Source: Clostridiales bacterium
GTDB lineage: Bacteria; Bacillota; Clostridia; Tissierellales; GPF-1
Direction of reading: 5' to 3'
Length of the DNA stretch: 64,000 nucleotides
Assembly: GCA_013619125.1 (NCBI GenBank)
Contig: JABXKS010000084.1
Coordinates: 62,001 to 126,000 of the forward strand
Shown: positions 8,732-16,896 of the stretch, in pieces
Layout of the letters: each line of letters starts with the position of its first letter
Position numbering within the stretch: the first letter of the stretch is position 1
Program-made: the position numbers and the translations under genes
The notes under the pieces: generated by a model
Database searches by the model: none
The model's input: only the letters and a program-made list of their open reading frames with translations
What the model was told of the DNA's origin: nothing

Positions 8732-9085
8732 CTATTCCGCGTTCTGGTTCAAGGCTTTTGTCAGGTAATGCGCACAAACGCCCCCGGCAATCCCACCAAT
8801 CAATACAAATGTCAGTGTCGGCAATGCCGCTACAACCGTACTGAAACCTGCGTCAAATCCGCCCCGTGCTGTACCTGCAACGCCAATACCAACGGCCATA
8901 TCGACCCATGCACCATCATTATTAATCAGTCCAACAAAATGATTCATAAACCACATCACACCGATGATGATAAATGCTGCAAACCATCCACCGACCAAGC
9001 CATATGCGCCTGCCAATTCGCCCCAAACGCTCATAACAAACATGCCTGCAATTGCTGCTCCTACAATCGTACCCAAATGTTTCAT
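8732..9085 (-). CDS. Small membrane protein, second transporter subunit
   Basis: The start at 9085 is chosen because GGAGGT lies just upstream and the protein then opens directly with a membrane helix (MKHLGTIVGAAIAGMFV); the longer frame would cover the sigma-54 promoter. The 117-residue product is a paralog of the downstream gene 15 bases away, sharing NH-x-VGLI and GAWVDMA. Four membrane segments are likely, with glycine-rich helices. The two genes probably form a heteromeric permease acting with DhaKLM (inference from the shared promoter type and palindrome). Confidence 0.65.
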   Translation of the reverse strand: MKHLGTIVGAAIAGMFVMSVWGELAGAYGLVGGWFAAFIIIGVMWFMNHFVGLINNDGAWVDMAVGIGVAGTARGGFDAGFSTVVAALPTLTFVLIGGIAGGVCAHYLTKALNQNAE

Positions 9086-9175
9086 GCCCGTACCTCCATA
9101 TTTTCCTATTTTCCCAGTTTCCCATCCGATGGAATCCGTTCGTTCCGGAAACGATTTCCGGTTACTCTCCATTAT

Positions 9176-9191
9176 TGCAATTTCTGTGCCA
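9176..9191 (-). promoter_or_regulatory. Sigma-54 (-24/-12) promoter of the membrane transporter operon
   Basis: The minus strand reads TGGCACAGAAATTGCA, a full match to the -24/-12 consensus. It lies about 90 bases upstream of the start at 9085. Confidence 0.9.
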
Positions 9192-9272
9192 ACTACGTAA
9201 TCGCTGAATTTACTGTCTTGAAACCACCTAAGCGATTTTTTACTGATAATAAACATCAAGAAATTCTTCGCC

Positions 9273-9289
9273 TTGATAAATTTTATCAA
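9273..9289. promoter_or_regulatory. Probable activator binding site (UAS) of the transporter operon
   Basis: TTGATAAATTTTATCAA is a perfect 8+8 inverted repeat around a central T, and nearly identical to 6220-6236. It is about 82 bases upstream of the -24 element. The rest of the 9086-9401 gap holds this promoter and, on the other strand, the leader of the M28 peptidase gene. Confidence 0.8.
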
Positions 9290-9401
9290 TTAAGGTTTCG
9301 TCATATTCCATCTACATTTCGTCGCAAATTTCTCACGAATTAAAAATAATCCTTTTTCTCCTATTTTTATGGATATAAGTAAAGTATAGAAAGGAGAAAC
9401 A

Positions 9402-10838
9402 ATGATGAAACGAAAACAACTCGGGTTTGTCGTCATCCTTCTCGTAATTATTGGCTTGGTATGGATAACCAGACCGTCTACTGAAGTGCCTGACACACCC
9501 GTTCCACTGGCAACTGAATCTTCTACTGAAGTACCCGACACACCCGTTCCACTGGCAACTGAATCTTCTACCGGTATTCCTATACTTGAAGGCGAACCAG
9601 ACAATGATTTCGATGAAATCTCCGCCTTCGCCCTGCTTTCCGACTTGGCAAACGACTACCAGGGACGCATGGCTGGAACAAAAGAAAATCAAGCGGCCGC
9701 CGAATTAATCGGCGCTGAATTCGAAGCTCTCGGACTTCAGGCTCCGTCAGGCGGATACCTGCAACCCTTTAAGGCCATGGTTCCCGTCTTCGGAGACACC
9801 TTTATTCTTGAGGTGAAAGACAGCCAGGGCACGCTGATCAAGTCTTATCGTTTACGTAAAGATTTTGCCTTTGGCACACCCTATTATGCTGGCGGCGGTA
9901 ATGTAGAATCGACATTTCGCGAAATACGCCGTGTTTCAGACGCAAAGGACGATCTGATTGTTTTACACCCCGAGGGTGCCCGTCTTCCCCAACAACAACG
10001 CGACTTGCTAGGACGAGGTGTTCAGGCTGTCATTGCACCAGCCAATTCTCTTCGCGGAGACGAATTTGAATATGTGATCAAGGGCGCCAGCATACGCGAA
10101 CCTGCCAACAAGGGAGGCGAGATGCTGGTTATGGGCTATGTAACACCGGCCGTTTTTGAAGAACTTCTCGCATTCTCCACACAAGACTATCAGCTACATG
10201 TTGTGAATGATCTCGAATTTGAAACCGTCACCCTGCACAATGTGATCGGCATTCTTCCAGGCACGGATTCCTCTCTGCCAGCTCTGGTGATTGGAGGGCA
10301 TTTGGATCATGTTGGCTCCGATCCAAACGGTGTCATCTTTCCCGGGGCTCTGGACAACGCGTCCGGCACTAGCATGGTGGTACAATTGGCAAGAACCATG
10401 GCACTCAAGGAAGAAGAACCGAAGCGTACCCTCGTCTTTGTTGCCTTTAATGGCGAAGAAGTAGGACTCTTGGGCGCTGTCGATTTCCTTAGAAATCCAC
10501 CCATTTCCTCACCATATGAAGTCATCAATTTCGATATGGTGGGCACAGACCCAAGCTATCCCTTGTCCATGGATGGAATCGCACGAGACAGTGAACTCCT
10601 AGAGAAACTTCTAGATACAGCAAGGGCTTGGAATATCCCAACGGATGCTTCCACCACTGGCGAATATGCCAGCGACCATTTGCCGTTTTTGCAATCGGGG
10701 ATCAATGCTTTTACCCTGATCCAGCTGGATATGCAACGAATTCACACCCCGGATGATGATCCCTCAGACATCCATCTAAAGCAGTTCGACAAAATCGGCG
10801 AGATGATGGAAGACTTCATTACTGAATATGCGTATTAA
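9402..10838 (+). CDS. Membrane-anchored M28 family aminopeptidase
   Basis: The 478-residue protein starts at the ATG at 9402 behind AAGGAGAAACA. Residues 7-23 form a signal anchor, followed by a linker that holds two 15-residue repeats. The catalytic domain has the M28 zinc motifs: GGHLDHVG (His-x-Asp), ALDNASGTSMV (bridging Asp), FNGEEVGLLGA (catalytic Glu and Glu ligand), FDMVG (Asp) and the late His in IHTPDDD. A protease-associated-type insertion lies near residues 140-260. It probably hydrolyses peptides outside the membrane. It stands alone, between divergent and convergent neighbours. Confidence 0.9.
   Translation: MMKRKQLGFVVILLVIIGLVWITRPSTEVPDTPVPLATESSTEVPDTPVPLATESSTGIPILEGEPDNDFDEISAFALLSDLANDYQGRMAGTKENQAAAELIGAEFEALGLQAPSGGYLQPFKAMVPVFGDTFILEVKDSQGTLIKSYRLRKDFAFGTPYYAGGGNVESTFREIRRVSDAKDDLIVLHPEGARLPQQQRDLLGRGVQAVIAPANSLRGDEFEYVIKGASIREPANKGGEMLVMGYVTPAVFEELLAFSTQDYQLHVVNDLEFETVTLHNVIGILPGTDSSLPALVIGGHLDHVGSDPNGVIFPGALDNASGTSMVVQLARTMALKEEEPKRTLVFVAFNGEEVGLLGAVDFLRNPPISSPYEVINFDMVGTDPSYPLSMDGIARDSELLEKLLDTARAWNIPTDASTTGEYASDHLPFLQSGINAFTLIQLDMQRIHTPDDDPSDIHLKQFDKIGEMMEDFITEYAY
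9477..9566 (+). repeat. Two tandem 45-bp repeats inside the M28 peptidase gene
   Basis: Units 9477-9521 and 9522-9566 each encode STEVPDTPVPLATES and differ at two third-position bases. They form the Pro/Thr-rich linker between the membrane anchor and the catalytic domain, a likely site of copy-number change. Confidence 0.9.
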
Positions 10839-10841
10839 AAA

Positions 10842-10867
10842 AAGGGTAGCCGCTCGGCTACCCTTTC
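10842..10867. terminator. Bidirectional terminator
   Basis: AAAGGGTAGCCG and CGGCTACCCTTT form a perfect 12-bp stem with a two-base loop between convergent genes. Confidence 0.85.
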
Positions 10868-10914
10868 ATTATTTTTCTCATTCAATTTTCCTTTTCCCAT
10901 ATCTTGTTTTACGC

Positions 10915-11502
10915 TTATCTCTTAATAAATCGAATCCATCCAGTTTCACCGTTCAGCTCCACCTTCTTCAAGTCAAATTCCGCTACTTTTCCTAATTCGG
11001 AAAAGGTTTCATCATCCTGTCTCCGATCCCACTTAGCTCCATACCCCGTTTGTATCATGCCTTTTGGCAATTCAATCTCCAGAGGAAGAATCAGCCCATA
11101 GGTCTCTTCATTAGATTCCCCCATCTGCAGATACCAAAGATGCAATTCTCCGCCCGGTTTTAACACCCGATATGCTTCTTGAAACACCTTCAGATGATCA
11201 TCATGGTGAATATACATCATGGTAAAAAAGATCGTTACCGTATTAAAGGTTTCGTCTAGAAACTGCAGGTCTCGCCCATCCATGACAATCTTCAACTGTT
11301 TTGCCGGGCTCTCTTCCAGCTCCAGCCTGTCTGGATCTATGCCGATGGAATCAGGGTACATCTGTCCAATCACCCCTTCGCCCCCGGCACCGATATCGAG
11401 GATTTTTCCATTCAGCCCCAATCGTCGAAAATCAAGATGATGTCGCGGCAACTCCCGGCTTCTTTCAACAAATTCTTCAACCGTCAATTTCTGTTCTTCC
11501 AT
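10915..11502 (-). CDS. Class I SAM-dependent methyltransferase
   Basis: The start at 11502 is preferred (GGGAGGGAATC upstream), giving 195 residues. Motif I is ILDIGAGGEGVIG, with SIGIDPDRLEL as the acidic strand-2 motif and YRVLKPGGELHLWYLQMG as the post-motif III segment. The fold is complete but the substrate cannot be read from the sequence. It follows the EamA exporter gene on the same strand with a gap of about 100 bases, and ends at a strong terminator. Confidence 0.75.
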   Translation of the reverse strand: MEEQKLTVEEFVERSRELPRHHLDFRRLGLNGKILDIGAGGEGVIGQMYPDSIGIDPDRLELEESPAKQLKIVMDGRDLQFLDETFNTVTIFFTMMYIHHDDHLKVFQEAYRVLKPGGELHLWYLQMGESNEETYGLILPLEIELPKGMIQTGYGAKWDRRQDDETFSELGKVAEFDLKKVELNGETGWIRFIKR

Positions 11503-11605
11503 GATTCCCTCCCAAGTATCCAATCCGTTACAACCTACTTCTTCTAATGGAATCATACCCAAAATAAGTAAATGTCTTCCATCGATTATTGAATCGATGA
11601 ATTCT

Positions 11606-12541
11606 TCAATCAATGGATCTCACGCTCGCACCTTTGTCCTTTGCCGACCGCTGATTCATCCACTCCGACAAGAAGACCGCCAGTATAATACATCCAGCGC
11701 CGATGATTTTTTCCACAGACAGCCTTTCTCCCAGCAAAGTTGTCCCCAAAATCAAGGTGACCAAGGGGATTATGTTGATATACAATGACGATTCGGCCGC
11801 GCCGATAATGCGAAAACTATACACATAAAGATAGTAGGCGATTACTGTCGAACCAATCACTAGAAAAATCAAATGTCCCATCACCATGGGCATTTGAGGA
11901 TCGTTCGCAAACCAACCGATCAAGTCAAATGATTCAAAAAACATACCAGGAACTAAAAACAGACTACCCAAGGTTGTTTGGTAGGTCAGCACCTGCAACG
12001 AACTCATGCGGTGATCCACCTGTGCCGTCAACACCGTATACATCACCCAACCGATGCTGGCAATAAACAAAAACAGGATCCCCCACAAGGTTTCCACGCT
12101 CTGCTGAAATCGCCACTCCGACATCACAGTAAAGTAAATACCCACCGTCGATAGGGAGAAAAGCGCCCACTCCCGAGGCAATATCGGTTGTCTTTGACGT
12201 TTTCGCTCAAACAGCAAGGTCATAAGTGGAATCGCACCCATAATCAAGGCCGATGACGAGGCGTCCAATCGGTCTATGCCCAAGCCTTCGAAGGCATAGT
12301 AAATTGTTATGCCAAAAAAGCCGGTCCAAAACATTGGTTTCAGCCAATGCATTTGAAATCGTGCTTTTGGTTCTTTTAATTTTAATAATATCCAAAGCAC
12401 CGTACTGCCCATGGCAAACCGCAACACATTGGAAGTAATCGGTGGCAACTCTGTAAGTATAATCTTCATATTAATAAATGTAACGCCCCAGATCACCACA
12501 CTAATAATCAAGGCTATCTGCGCTTTTACTCGTTCTGTCAT
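11606..12541 (-). CDS. EamA/DMT family transporter
   Basis: This 311-residue protein has ten hydrophobic helices and two EamA repeats, the first opening ALIISVVIWGVTFINMKI and the second at SIGWVMYTVLTAQ. The C-terminal helix SVEKIIGAGCIILAVFLSEW is typical of drug/metabolite exporters of the RhaT/PecM type. It starts at 12541 behind AAAGGAGAAATACAA. The substrate is unknown; the family often exports amino acids or metabolites. Confidence 0.85.
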   Translation of the reverse strand: MTERVKAQIALIISVVIWGVTFINMKIILTELPPITSNVLRFAMGSTVLWILLKLKEPKARFQMHWLKPMFWTGFFGITIYYAFEGLGIDRLDASSSALIMGAIPLMTLLFERKRQRQPILPREWALFSLSTVGIYFTVMSEWRFQQSVETLWGILFLFIASIGWVMYTVLTAQVDHRMSSLQVLTYQTTLGSLFLVPGMFFESFDLIGWFANDPQMPMVMGHLIFLVIGSTVIAYYLYVYSFRIIGAAESSLYINIIPLVTLILGTTLLGERLSVEKIIGAGCIILAVFLSEWMNQRSAKDKGASVRSID

Positions 12542-12640
12542 TTGTATTTCTCCTTTGTCCCCCTAGTATAGAAGAAGATCTTGAATATCACAAGACTTTT
12601 AACCTTGGCGGGTATATACCTTATAGAAAGGAGAATTTCC

Positions 12641-13759
12641 ATGAAAGCTAATCGAATTATTCCTTGGGTATTAATAGTCTCTGCGATACTCCTAATCTTC
12701 CTTTGGCTCCGATCCTGGGGAACACCGAAATCCATTTCTGATGCAGAAACACCAGTAGCTCCGCCAATGGAAGTCATTCCACCTCCGAGCGGTTCTACTT
12801 TCGATCGATACTACCAAGCCATAGAAAGTGGCGGTGTCTCGCAAGATGGGATTCCGTCTATCGATGCGCCTGATTTTGTTTCAATAAAAGACGCCCAAAT
12901 ATTTATGCAACCCGACGACTGGATCATGATCGCAAGAACACCAAAAGGGATTTTCATCGCCCCTCAGGAGGTGCTTGTCTGGCATGAAATTATCAACATG
13001 CCATGGAACGACACGGAAAACTTTGTATTTTCTTATTGCCCGCTTACTGCAACTGCAATGGGCTTCAAAGGAGAAAATTTGAACTTTGGCACTTCTGGAA
13101 ACCTGTTGAACAGCAATTTGGTTATGTACGATCGATTGAGCAACCAGTACTGGCCGCAAATGCTGGGCAGAAGCATAACCGGGTCGCCACCAGGTTTGGA
13201 ATTGAATCCTCATCCCATCCATTGGAGTACCTGGCGAGACGTGACTGCTTTGAATATCACGGGTAATGTTCTGACAACCAACACCGGTTTTTTGCGAGAA
13301 TACGGCAATGATCCCTACGGTTCCCACGAATTGCGCAGTTCCTATTATTTTAGCGATGCAATCCTCTATCCATTGATGAATGAAACCGATGAATGGTTTT
13401 CGAAAAAGATCATAACAGGATTATTGCTTGGGGAGGATCATTTCGTCACAGATCCTATCGTTCTTCAGAAAGTCGGGTCATACACGTTTCAATGGCAAGA
13501 AGAAACCTACTTGATTTTTTGGGATGATGGATTGCGCACAAGCCGCATTCTCACCATCACACCATACCCAGATCTAACAATTGAAAGCGAAACACGAACC
13601 CTATTTAGCCCAACCGCCTCTTTAACCTGGGACTACGACGGATGGCCGATCGACCACGAAACGCACTTGCAAGCACCTTTCTATTACGACGCATTTTGGT
13701 TTTCGTGGTATGCCTACTTCCCAGACAGCGTCATTCTCGAACTGGAGAATGAATCATGA
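12641..13759 (+). CDS. DUF3179 protein, membrane-anchored, Cys form
   Basis: The start at 12641 follows AAAGGAG and gives 372 residues. Residues 7-24 are a signal anchor. The DUF3179 core begins near residue 70 and includes YCPLTATAMGF with Cys133, then the GTSGNLLNSNLVMYDR and YWPQMLGRSITG segments that mark the family. Most relatives I recall have CPxC at this place; here the second Cys is Thr. Its function is unknown. The gene overlaps the next one by four bases (ATGA), so the two are translationally coupled. A second, cytosolic DUF3179 gene with UGA at the matching Cys is at 58155-59018. Confidence 0.85.
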   Translation: MKANRIIPWVLIVSAILLIFLWLRSWGTPKSISDAETPVAPPMEVIPPPSGSTFDRYYQAIESGGVSQDGIPSIDAPDFVSIKDAQIFMQPDDWIMIARTPKGIFIAPQEVLVWHEIINMPWNDTENFVFSYCPLTATAMGFKGENLNFGTSGNLLNSNLVMYDRLSNQYWPQMLGRSITGSPPGLELNPHPIHWSTWRDVTALNITGNVLTTNTGFLREYGNDPYGSHELRSSYYFSDAILYPLMNETDEWFSKKIITGLLLGEDHFVTDPIVLQKVGSYTFQWQEETYLIFWDDGLRTSRILTITPYPDLTIESETRTLFSPTASLTWDYDGWPIDHETHLQAPFYYDAFWFSWYAYFPDSVILELENES

Positions 13760-14250
13760 AGGAAAAGTGGATCGCCCTATTCAAGGACCATCGATCCCTT
13801 GCGGCGTCAACTCTGCTCAGCTTACTCTTTTTTCTCTTTTATCAAGTAAGCTTAAATCATCTGAGTTTTGGCATTTATAAGACTCGCTGGTATATTTTGC
13901 CTAATGCTTCTGCGCTCTGGAACCGCAGCATCGCCCCCTTCCTTTGGGAGCCCATTGCTGTGATTCAGTTCCCGGGATTACAATGGTTTTTGTCGCCATT
14001 AAACCTCTTGTTGGGCCTGCTTTGTAGACTGGATCAAAAACCACGCAATCCTCTTTTGCGGATCTTGCCGGCTTTCTTAACCGGTTTGGCCTGTTGCGCT
14101 CCGGCATTTTTGATCCCACTGGCTTCCTTGGCCGGCAGTTTCACCTTATTCTTTATTAAAGCTCGAATTTTCTTCGTTCCGCTGACTTTATTATTCTTAG
14201 GGTACGGAATCATTCGTGGTTTCAAACACATGATTATACAAGAAAGCTGA
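13756..14250 (+). CDS. Membrane protein with intramembrane Cys pair, coupled to DUF3179
   Basis: This 164-residue protein overlaps the DUF3179 stop (ATGA). It has about four hydrophobic segments, at 16-33, 63-87, 101-125 and 131-155. The third carries TGLACCAPAFLIPLASLAG, a vicinal Cys pair followed by Pro in a membrane helix. This resembles the CC-x-P arrangement of small redox or metal-handling membrane proteins such as MerT, but the rest of the protein is not MerT-like. I do not recognise the family. Coupling suggests it works with the DUF3179 protein at the membrane. Confidence 0.6.
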   Translation: MKEKWIALFKDHRSLAASTLLSLLFFLFYQVSLNHLSFGIYKTRWYILPNASALWNRSIAPFLWEPIAVIQFPGLQWFLSPLNLLLGLLCRLDQKPRNPLLRILPAFLTGLACCAPAFLIPLASLAGSFTLFFIKARIFFVPLTLLFLGYGIIRGFKHMIIQES

Positions 14251-14278
14251 CGCGTTTGCGCCAGCTTTCTTGTATAAT
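14232..14278. terminator. Long hairpin terminator
   Basis: A 17-bp perfect stem (ATTATACAAGAAAGCTG and its complement) closes a 13-base loop and overlaps the last codons and stop of the upstream gene. The 14279-14396 stretch that follows shows no gene or further structure. Confidence 0.7.
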
Positions 14279-14396
14279 CTGATGAAGATAGGTGATGACC
14301 GATCCATATGGCTGTTAATCCGATACACTCGAACTCTTATTTAGCTTTCGGCTTAGAAACCGCCTTCCAGTTCTTTCTCCACTTCCACTATTCTCT

Positions 14397-15992
14397 CTAC
14401 TCTTTTAAAAGCGTTTTCACTTGCTCATCGGAGAATCCGCCAAATCGCCTAAACGTTTCCAAATCAAGATCCGCAAGATTTACGACTAACTCATTTCGAA
14501 TCGCTAAACGAATCTCGTTTTCCATGGCGCCCAAAACGGCTTTTTTCTCTTGCGTCAGAGAGTCAACATGCTTCGGAAAGTTCGTCTCGCGATACGGCAC
14601 CGCCAAGTAGGGCTCCATAACAACAAAATCATCATTGGCCACATAACCTTCCAATCCATAGGCTTTCTCGTATCGAACTAGCTTTTTGCGCAACCGCATT
14701 CTGGCTGCCTCTTGCGTAGCTGTTGGTTTTTCATGCAAAATATTTGCCGTTTCCTTCGGATCAGCAATCATGTCAAAGAGTTCTTCACGACCGCCGCCAT
14801 AATAGTAATTATATTTGTACCGATGATCACGCAAGCTAACCCAGCGCTTGTTGCCCTTGTTGTGCTCGACATACTGATATTTTCGGTTTTTAAATCCATC
14901 TTGTACAAAAATGCTTTCCCCTGGTAACTTGTGATTCGCTGGATAATCCACACCAGCCACATCCAAGAAGGTTGGCAAAATATCATTCAAGTCAACAAAC
15001 CGATCATCGACCGATCCTGGCTCCACCAGTTTCGGATACCGAACAAGAAATGGAATTTTACTGGATCCGTCATATGGCAAAAACTTCTGATACGTCTCGA
15101 AGTCCCCCAACATCTCCCCGTGGTCCGAAGTGAAAATAATCAAGGTATCATCTAACCGCCCCGTTTCCTCTAAATGCGCAAGGATCCGGCCAATCTGATC
15201 ATCCACAAAGGAAATTGCTGAATAATACAATCGCTTGGCTCGGTCCGCCACTTCCTTTGTCGGGTAATCGGCGATGTGTTTGTTTTCTTCTGCTAATGAG
15301 GATAGCGGTGTTTTCGAAACCGGTCCCGCAGGGATCTGAACTTCGTCATAGGCATGCGCCCACTCTTCGGGTACATCAAAGGGCGGGTGCGGTTCGATAA
15401 AACTGGACCAAATCAAGAATGGGCGGTCTCCCGTATATCCTTCCATGGCTTCAATGGTTCGATCGGCAACCCACGTGGTACCGTGATGCTCGATTGGCAG
15501 CATGGATTGCTGCGGCAGCATGTAGAGTAGATGGCGCACACCATGAAAGCTCCTCAGGTGTCCAAAACCTTGGTTGTGCAGGTACAACGCATAATCGTCG
15601 TCCTCCAAATTATCCGGAATTTCTTCCATGGTCAGCATGCGGTCAAATCCGTTGTGTCTTCTGCAAGGCTGAAAGTGCATCTTACCAATTGCCGTCGATC
15701 CATATCCTGCATTGGTTAATAACTCCGGAAAGGTGGGCAAGTCAGAAGGCATCTGAATCGAGTTGTCAAAATAATTGTCATCAAATCCATGATGTTTCGC
15801 CGACAAGCCAGAAACAATGTTATGCCTCGCTGGAATACAGACCGGATTCGGTGAATAGGCGTTTCGAAACAAACACCCCTCCCCGACCAAACGGTCCAAA
15901 TTCGGCGTTTTCATATGAGAGAATCCAGCAGCATTGATCGTATCAAATCGCTGCTGATCCGTTGTAATCAATAAAATATTCGGTCTATCCAT
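14397..15992 (-). CDS. Cys-type sulfatase
   Basis: This 531-residue protein of the type I sulfatase family opens with NILLITTDQQRFDTINAAGF (metal-binding Asp pair). It has VCIPARHNIVSG, in which Cys52 of the C-x-P-x-R motif would be converted to formylglycine. Later motifs are TAIGKMHFQ, FTSDHGEMLGDF (metal Asp and His) and KIPFLVRYP. Length and layout fit arylsulfatase, choline-sulfatase or phosphonate-monoester-hydrolase relatives. No signal peptide is visible, so it is probably cytosolic. It overlaps the ABC permease gene by eight bases and is the last gene of the importer operon. Confidence 0.9.
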   Translation of the reverse strand: MDRPNILLITTDQQRFDTINAAGFSHMKTPNLDRLVGEGCLFRNAYSPNPVCIPARHNIVSGLSAKHHGFDDNYFDNSIQMPSDLPTFPELLTNAGYGSTAIGKMHFQPCRRHNGFDRMLTMEEIPDNLEDDDYALYLHNQGFGHLRSFHGVRHLLYMLPQQSMLPIEHHGTTWVADRTIEAMEGYTGDRPFLIWSSFIEPHPPFDVPEEWAHAYDEVQIPAGPVSKTPLSSLAEENKHIADYPTKEVADRAKRLYYSAISFVDDQIGRILAHLEETGRLDDTLIIFTSDHGEMLGDFETYQKFLPYDGSSKIPFLVRYPKLVEPGSVDDRFVDLNDILPTFLDVAGVDYPANHKLPGESIFVQDGFKNRKYQYVEHNKGNKRWVSLRDHRYKYNYYYGGGREELFDMIADPKETANILHEKPTATQEAARMRLRKKLVRYEKAYGLEGYVANDDFVVMEPYLAVPYRETNFPKHVDSLTQEKKAVLGAMENEIRLAIRNELVVNLADLDLETFRRFGGFSDEQVKTLLKE

Positions 15993-16896
15993 GGTTGATC
16001 CCTCGCTTCATTTTTCGTTCTTTGACCATCGCCATTACAACTAACGTCAAAACTGTAACCACATAGGGCAGCATTTGAATCAGTTGCGGCGGAAAGCCAT
16101 ATAATTGCGCACGCATCGTCACTGCATCTGAAAAACTGAATAAGGCAGTTCCCCAAAAGGTGCCAATCGGTGCCGCGTTTCCAAAGTTTGATGCCGCCAT
16201 GGCAACAAAGCCCCGGCCATTGGTCATATTATCGGTAAACATCGTCAGCTGTCCCAAGGAAAGATAAGCGCCTCCCAAACCGCAAAGCATGCCACTCACT
16301 GTCAACACCCAGCACTTCAAGCGATAAACGCCTACCCCAGCTGTTTCAACCGCCATGGGATTGGGTCCTGTCGCTCGAATGCGCAAGCCAATCTTCGTAC
16401 GGTACAAAACCACGTGGGTGACAACCACTAAAAGCAAAGCCAAATATACAAAGACAGATAGATTTGAAAAGGCGGATAAAATCGGAATTTCATCTAAAAA
16501 TGCCAATCGCACTTTCGGAAGCCCAACAATCCTTTGCGACGAGAACGCGCCGCGCACACCAAAGAGAAGATTCATAAAGTATTTCGTAATACCAAGAGCG
16601 AACATGTTGATTGCAACCGAAATAACAATATTATCCGCCTTAAATTTCAAGTGAAATACGGCAAAAGCAAAACCCATCAAACCGCAGAAGATCACAGTCA
16701 CAAGCACCGCAATCATGGCTGAACCCGTATAATAACTGACGGCAACCGCCACAAAAGCCCCAATCAGCATAAAGCCTTCAAGACCCAAGTTCACCAATTT
16801 AATGCGTTGGGTAAGCAATCCGCCCAAGCTCGCAAAAAGTATCGCAGGCAACAGTCGCAGTGTCGTTTCCAATACCATTGTCATCATATCCATCAA
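15985..16896 (-). CDS. BMP-type nucleoside ABC transporter permease 2
   Basis: This 303-residue membrane protein has about eight helices and the NupQ/YufQ-like sequence LVNLGLEGFMLIGAFVAVAVSYYTG, followed by KADNIVISVAINMFALGITKY and a central GLRIRATGPNPMAVETAGV cytoplasmic loop with the ATPase-contact motif. It overlaps permease 1 by four bases and the sulfatase by eight, so the operon is tightly coupled. It forms the membrane channel with permease 1. Confidence 0.9.
   Translation of the reverse strand: MMDMMTMVLETTLRLLPAILFASLGGLLTQRIKLVNLGLEGFMLIGAFVAVAVSYYTGSAMIAVLVTVIFCGLMGFAFAVFHLKFKADNIVISVAINMFALGITKYFMNLLFGVRGAFSSQRIVGLPKVRLAFLDEIPILSAFSNLSVFVYLALLLVVVTHVVLYRTKIGLRIRATGPNPMAVETAGVGVYRLKCWVLTVSGMLCGLGGAYLSLGQLTMFTDNMTNGRGFVAMAASNFGNAAPIGTFWGTALFSFSDAVTMRAQLYGFPPQLIQMLPYVVTVLTLVVMAMVKERKMKRGINHG

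Noticed and set aside
8219-9343. 374-residue frame on the plus strand
   Set aside because: It runs antisense to the two membrane protein genes and the sigma-54 promoter, has low-complexity Asn/His/Cys content and no ribosome site.
14279-14396. Possible small gene in the gap between DUF3179 region and sulfatase
   Set aside because: The plus-strand frame at 14308 has no ribosome site and runs into the antisense of the sulfatase.
15419-15937. 172-residue frame on the plus strand
   Set aside because: Antisense to the N-terminal half of the sulfatase, whose motifs are clear.
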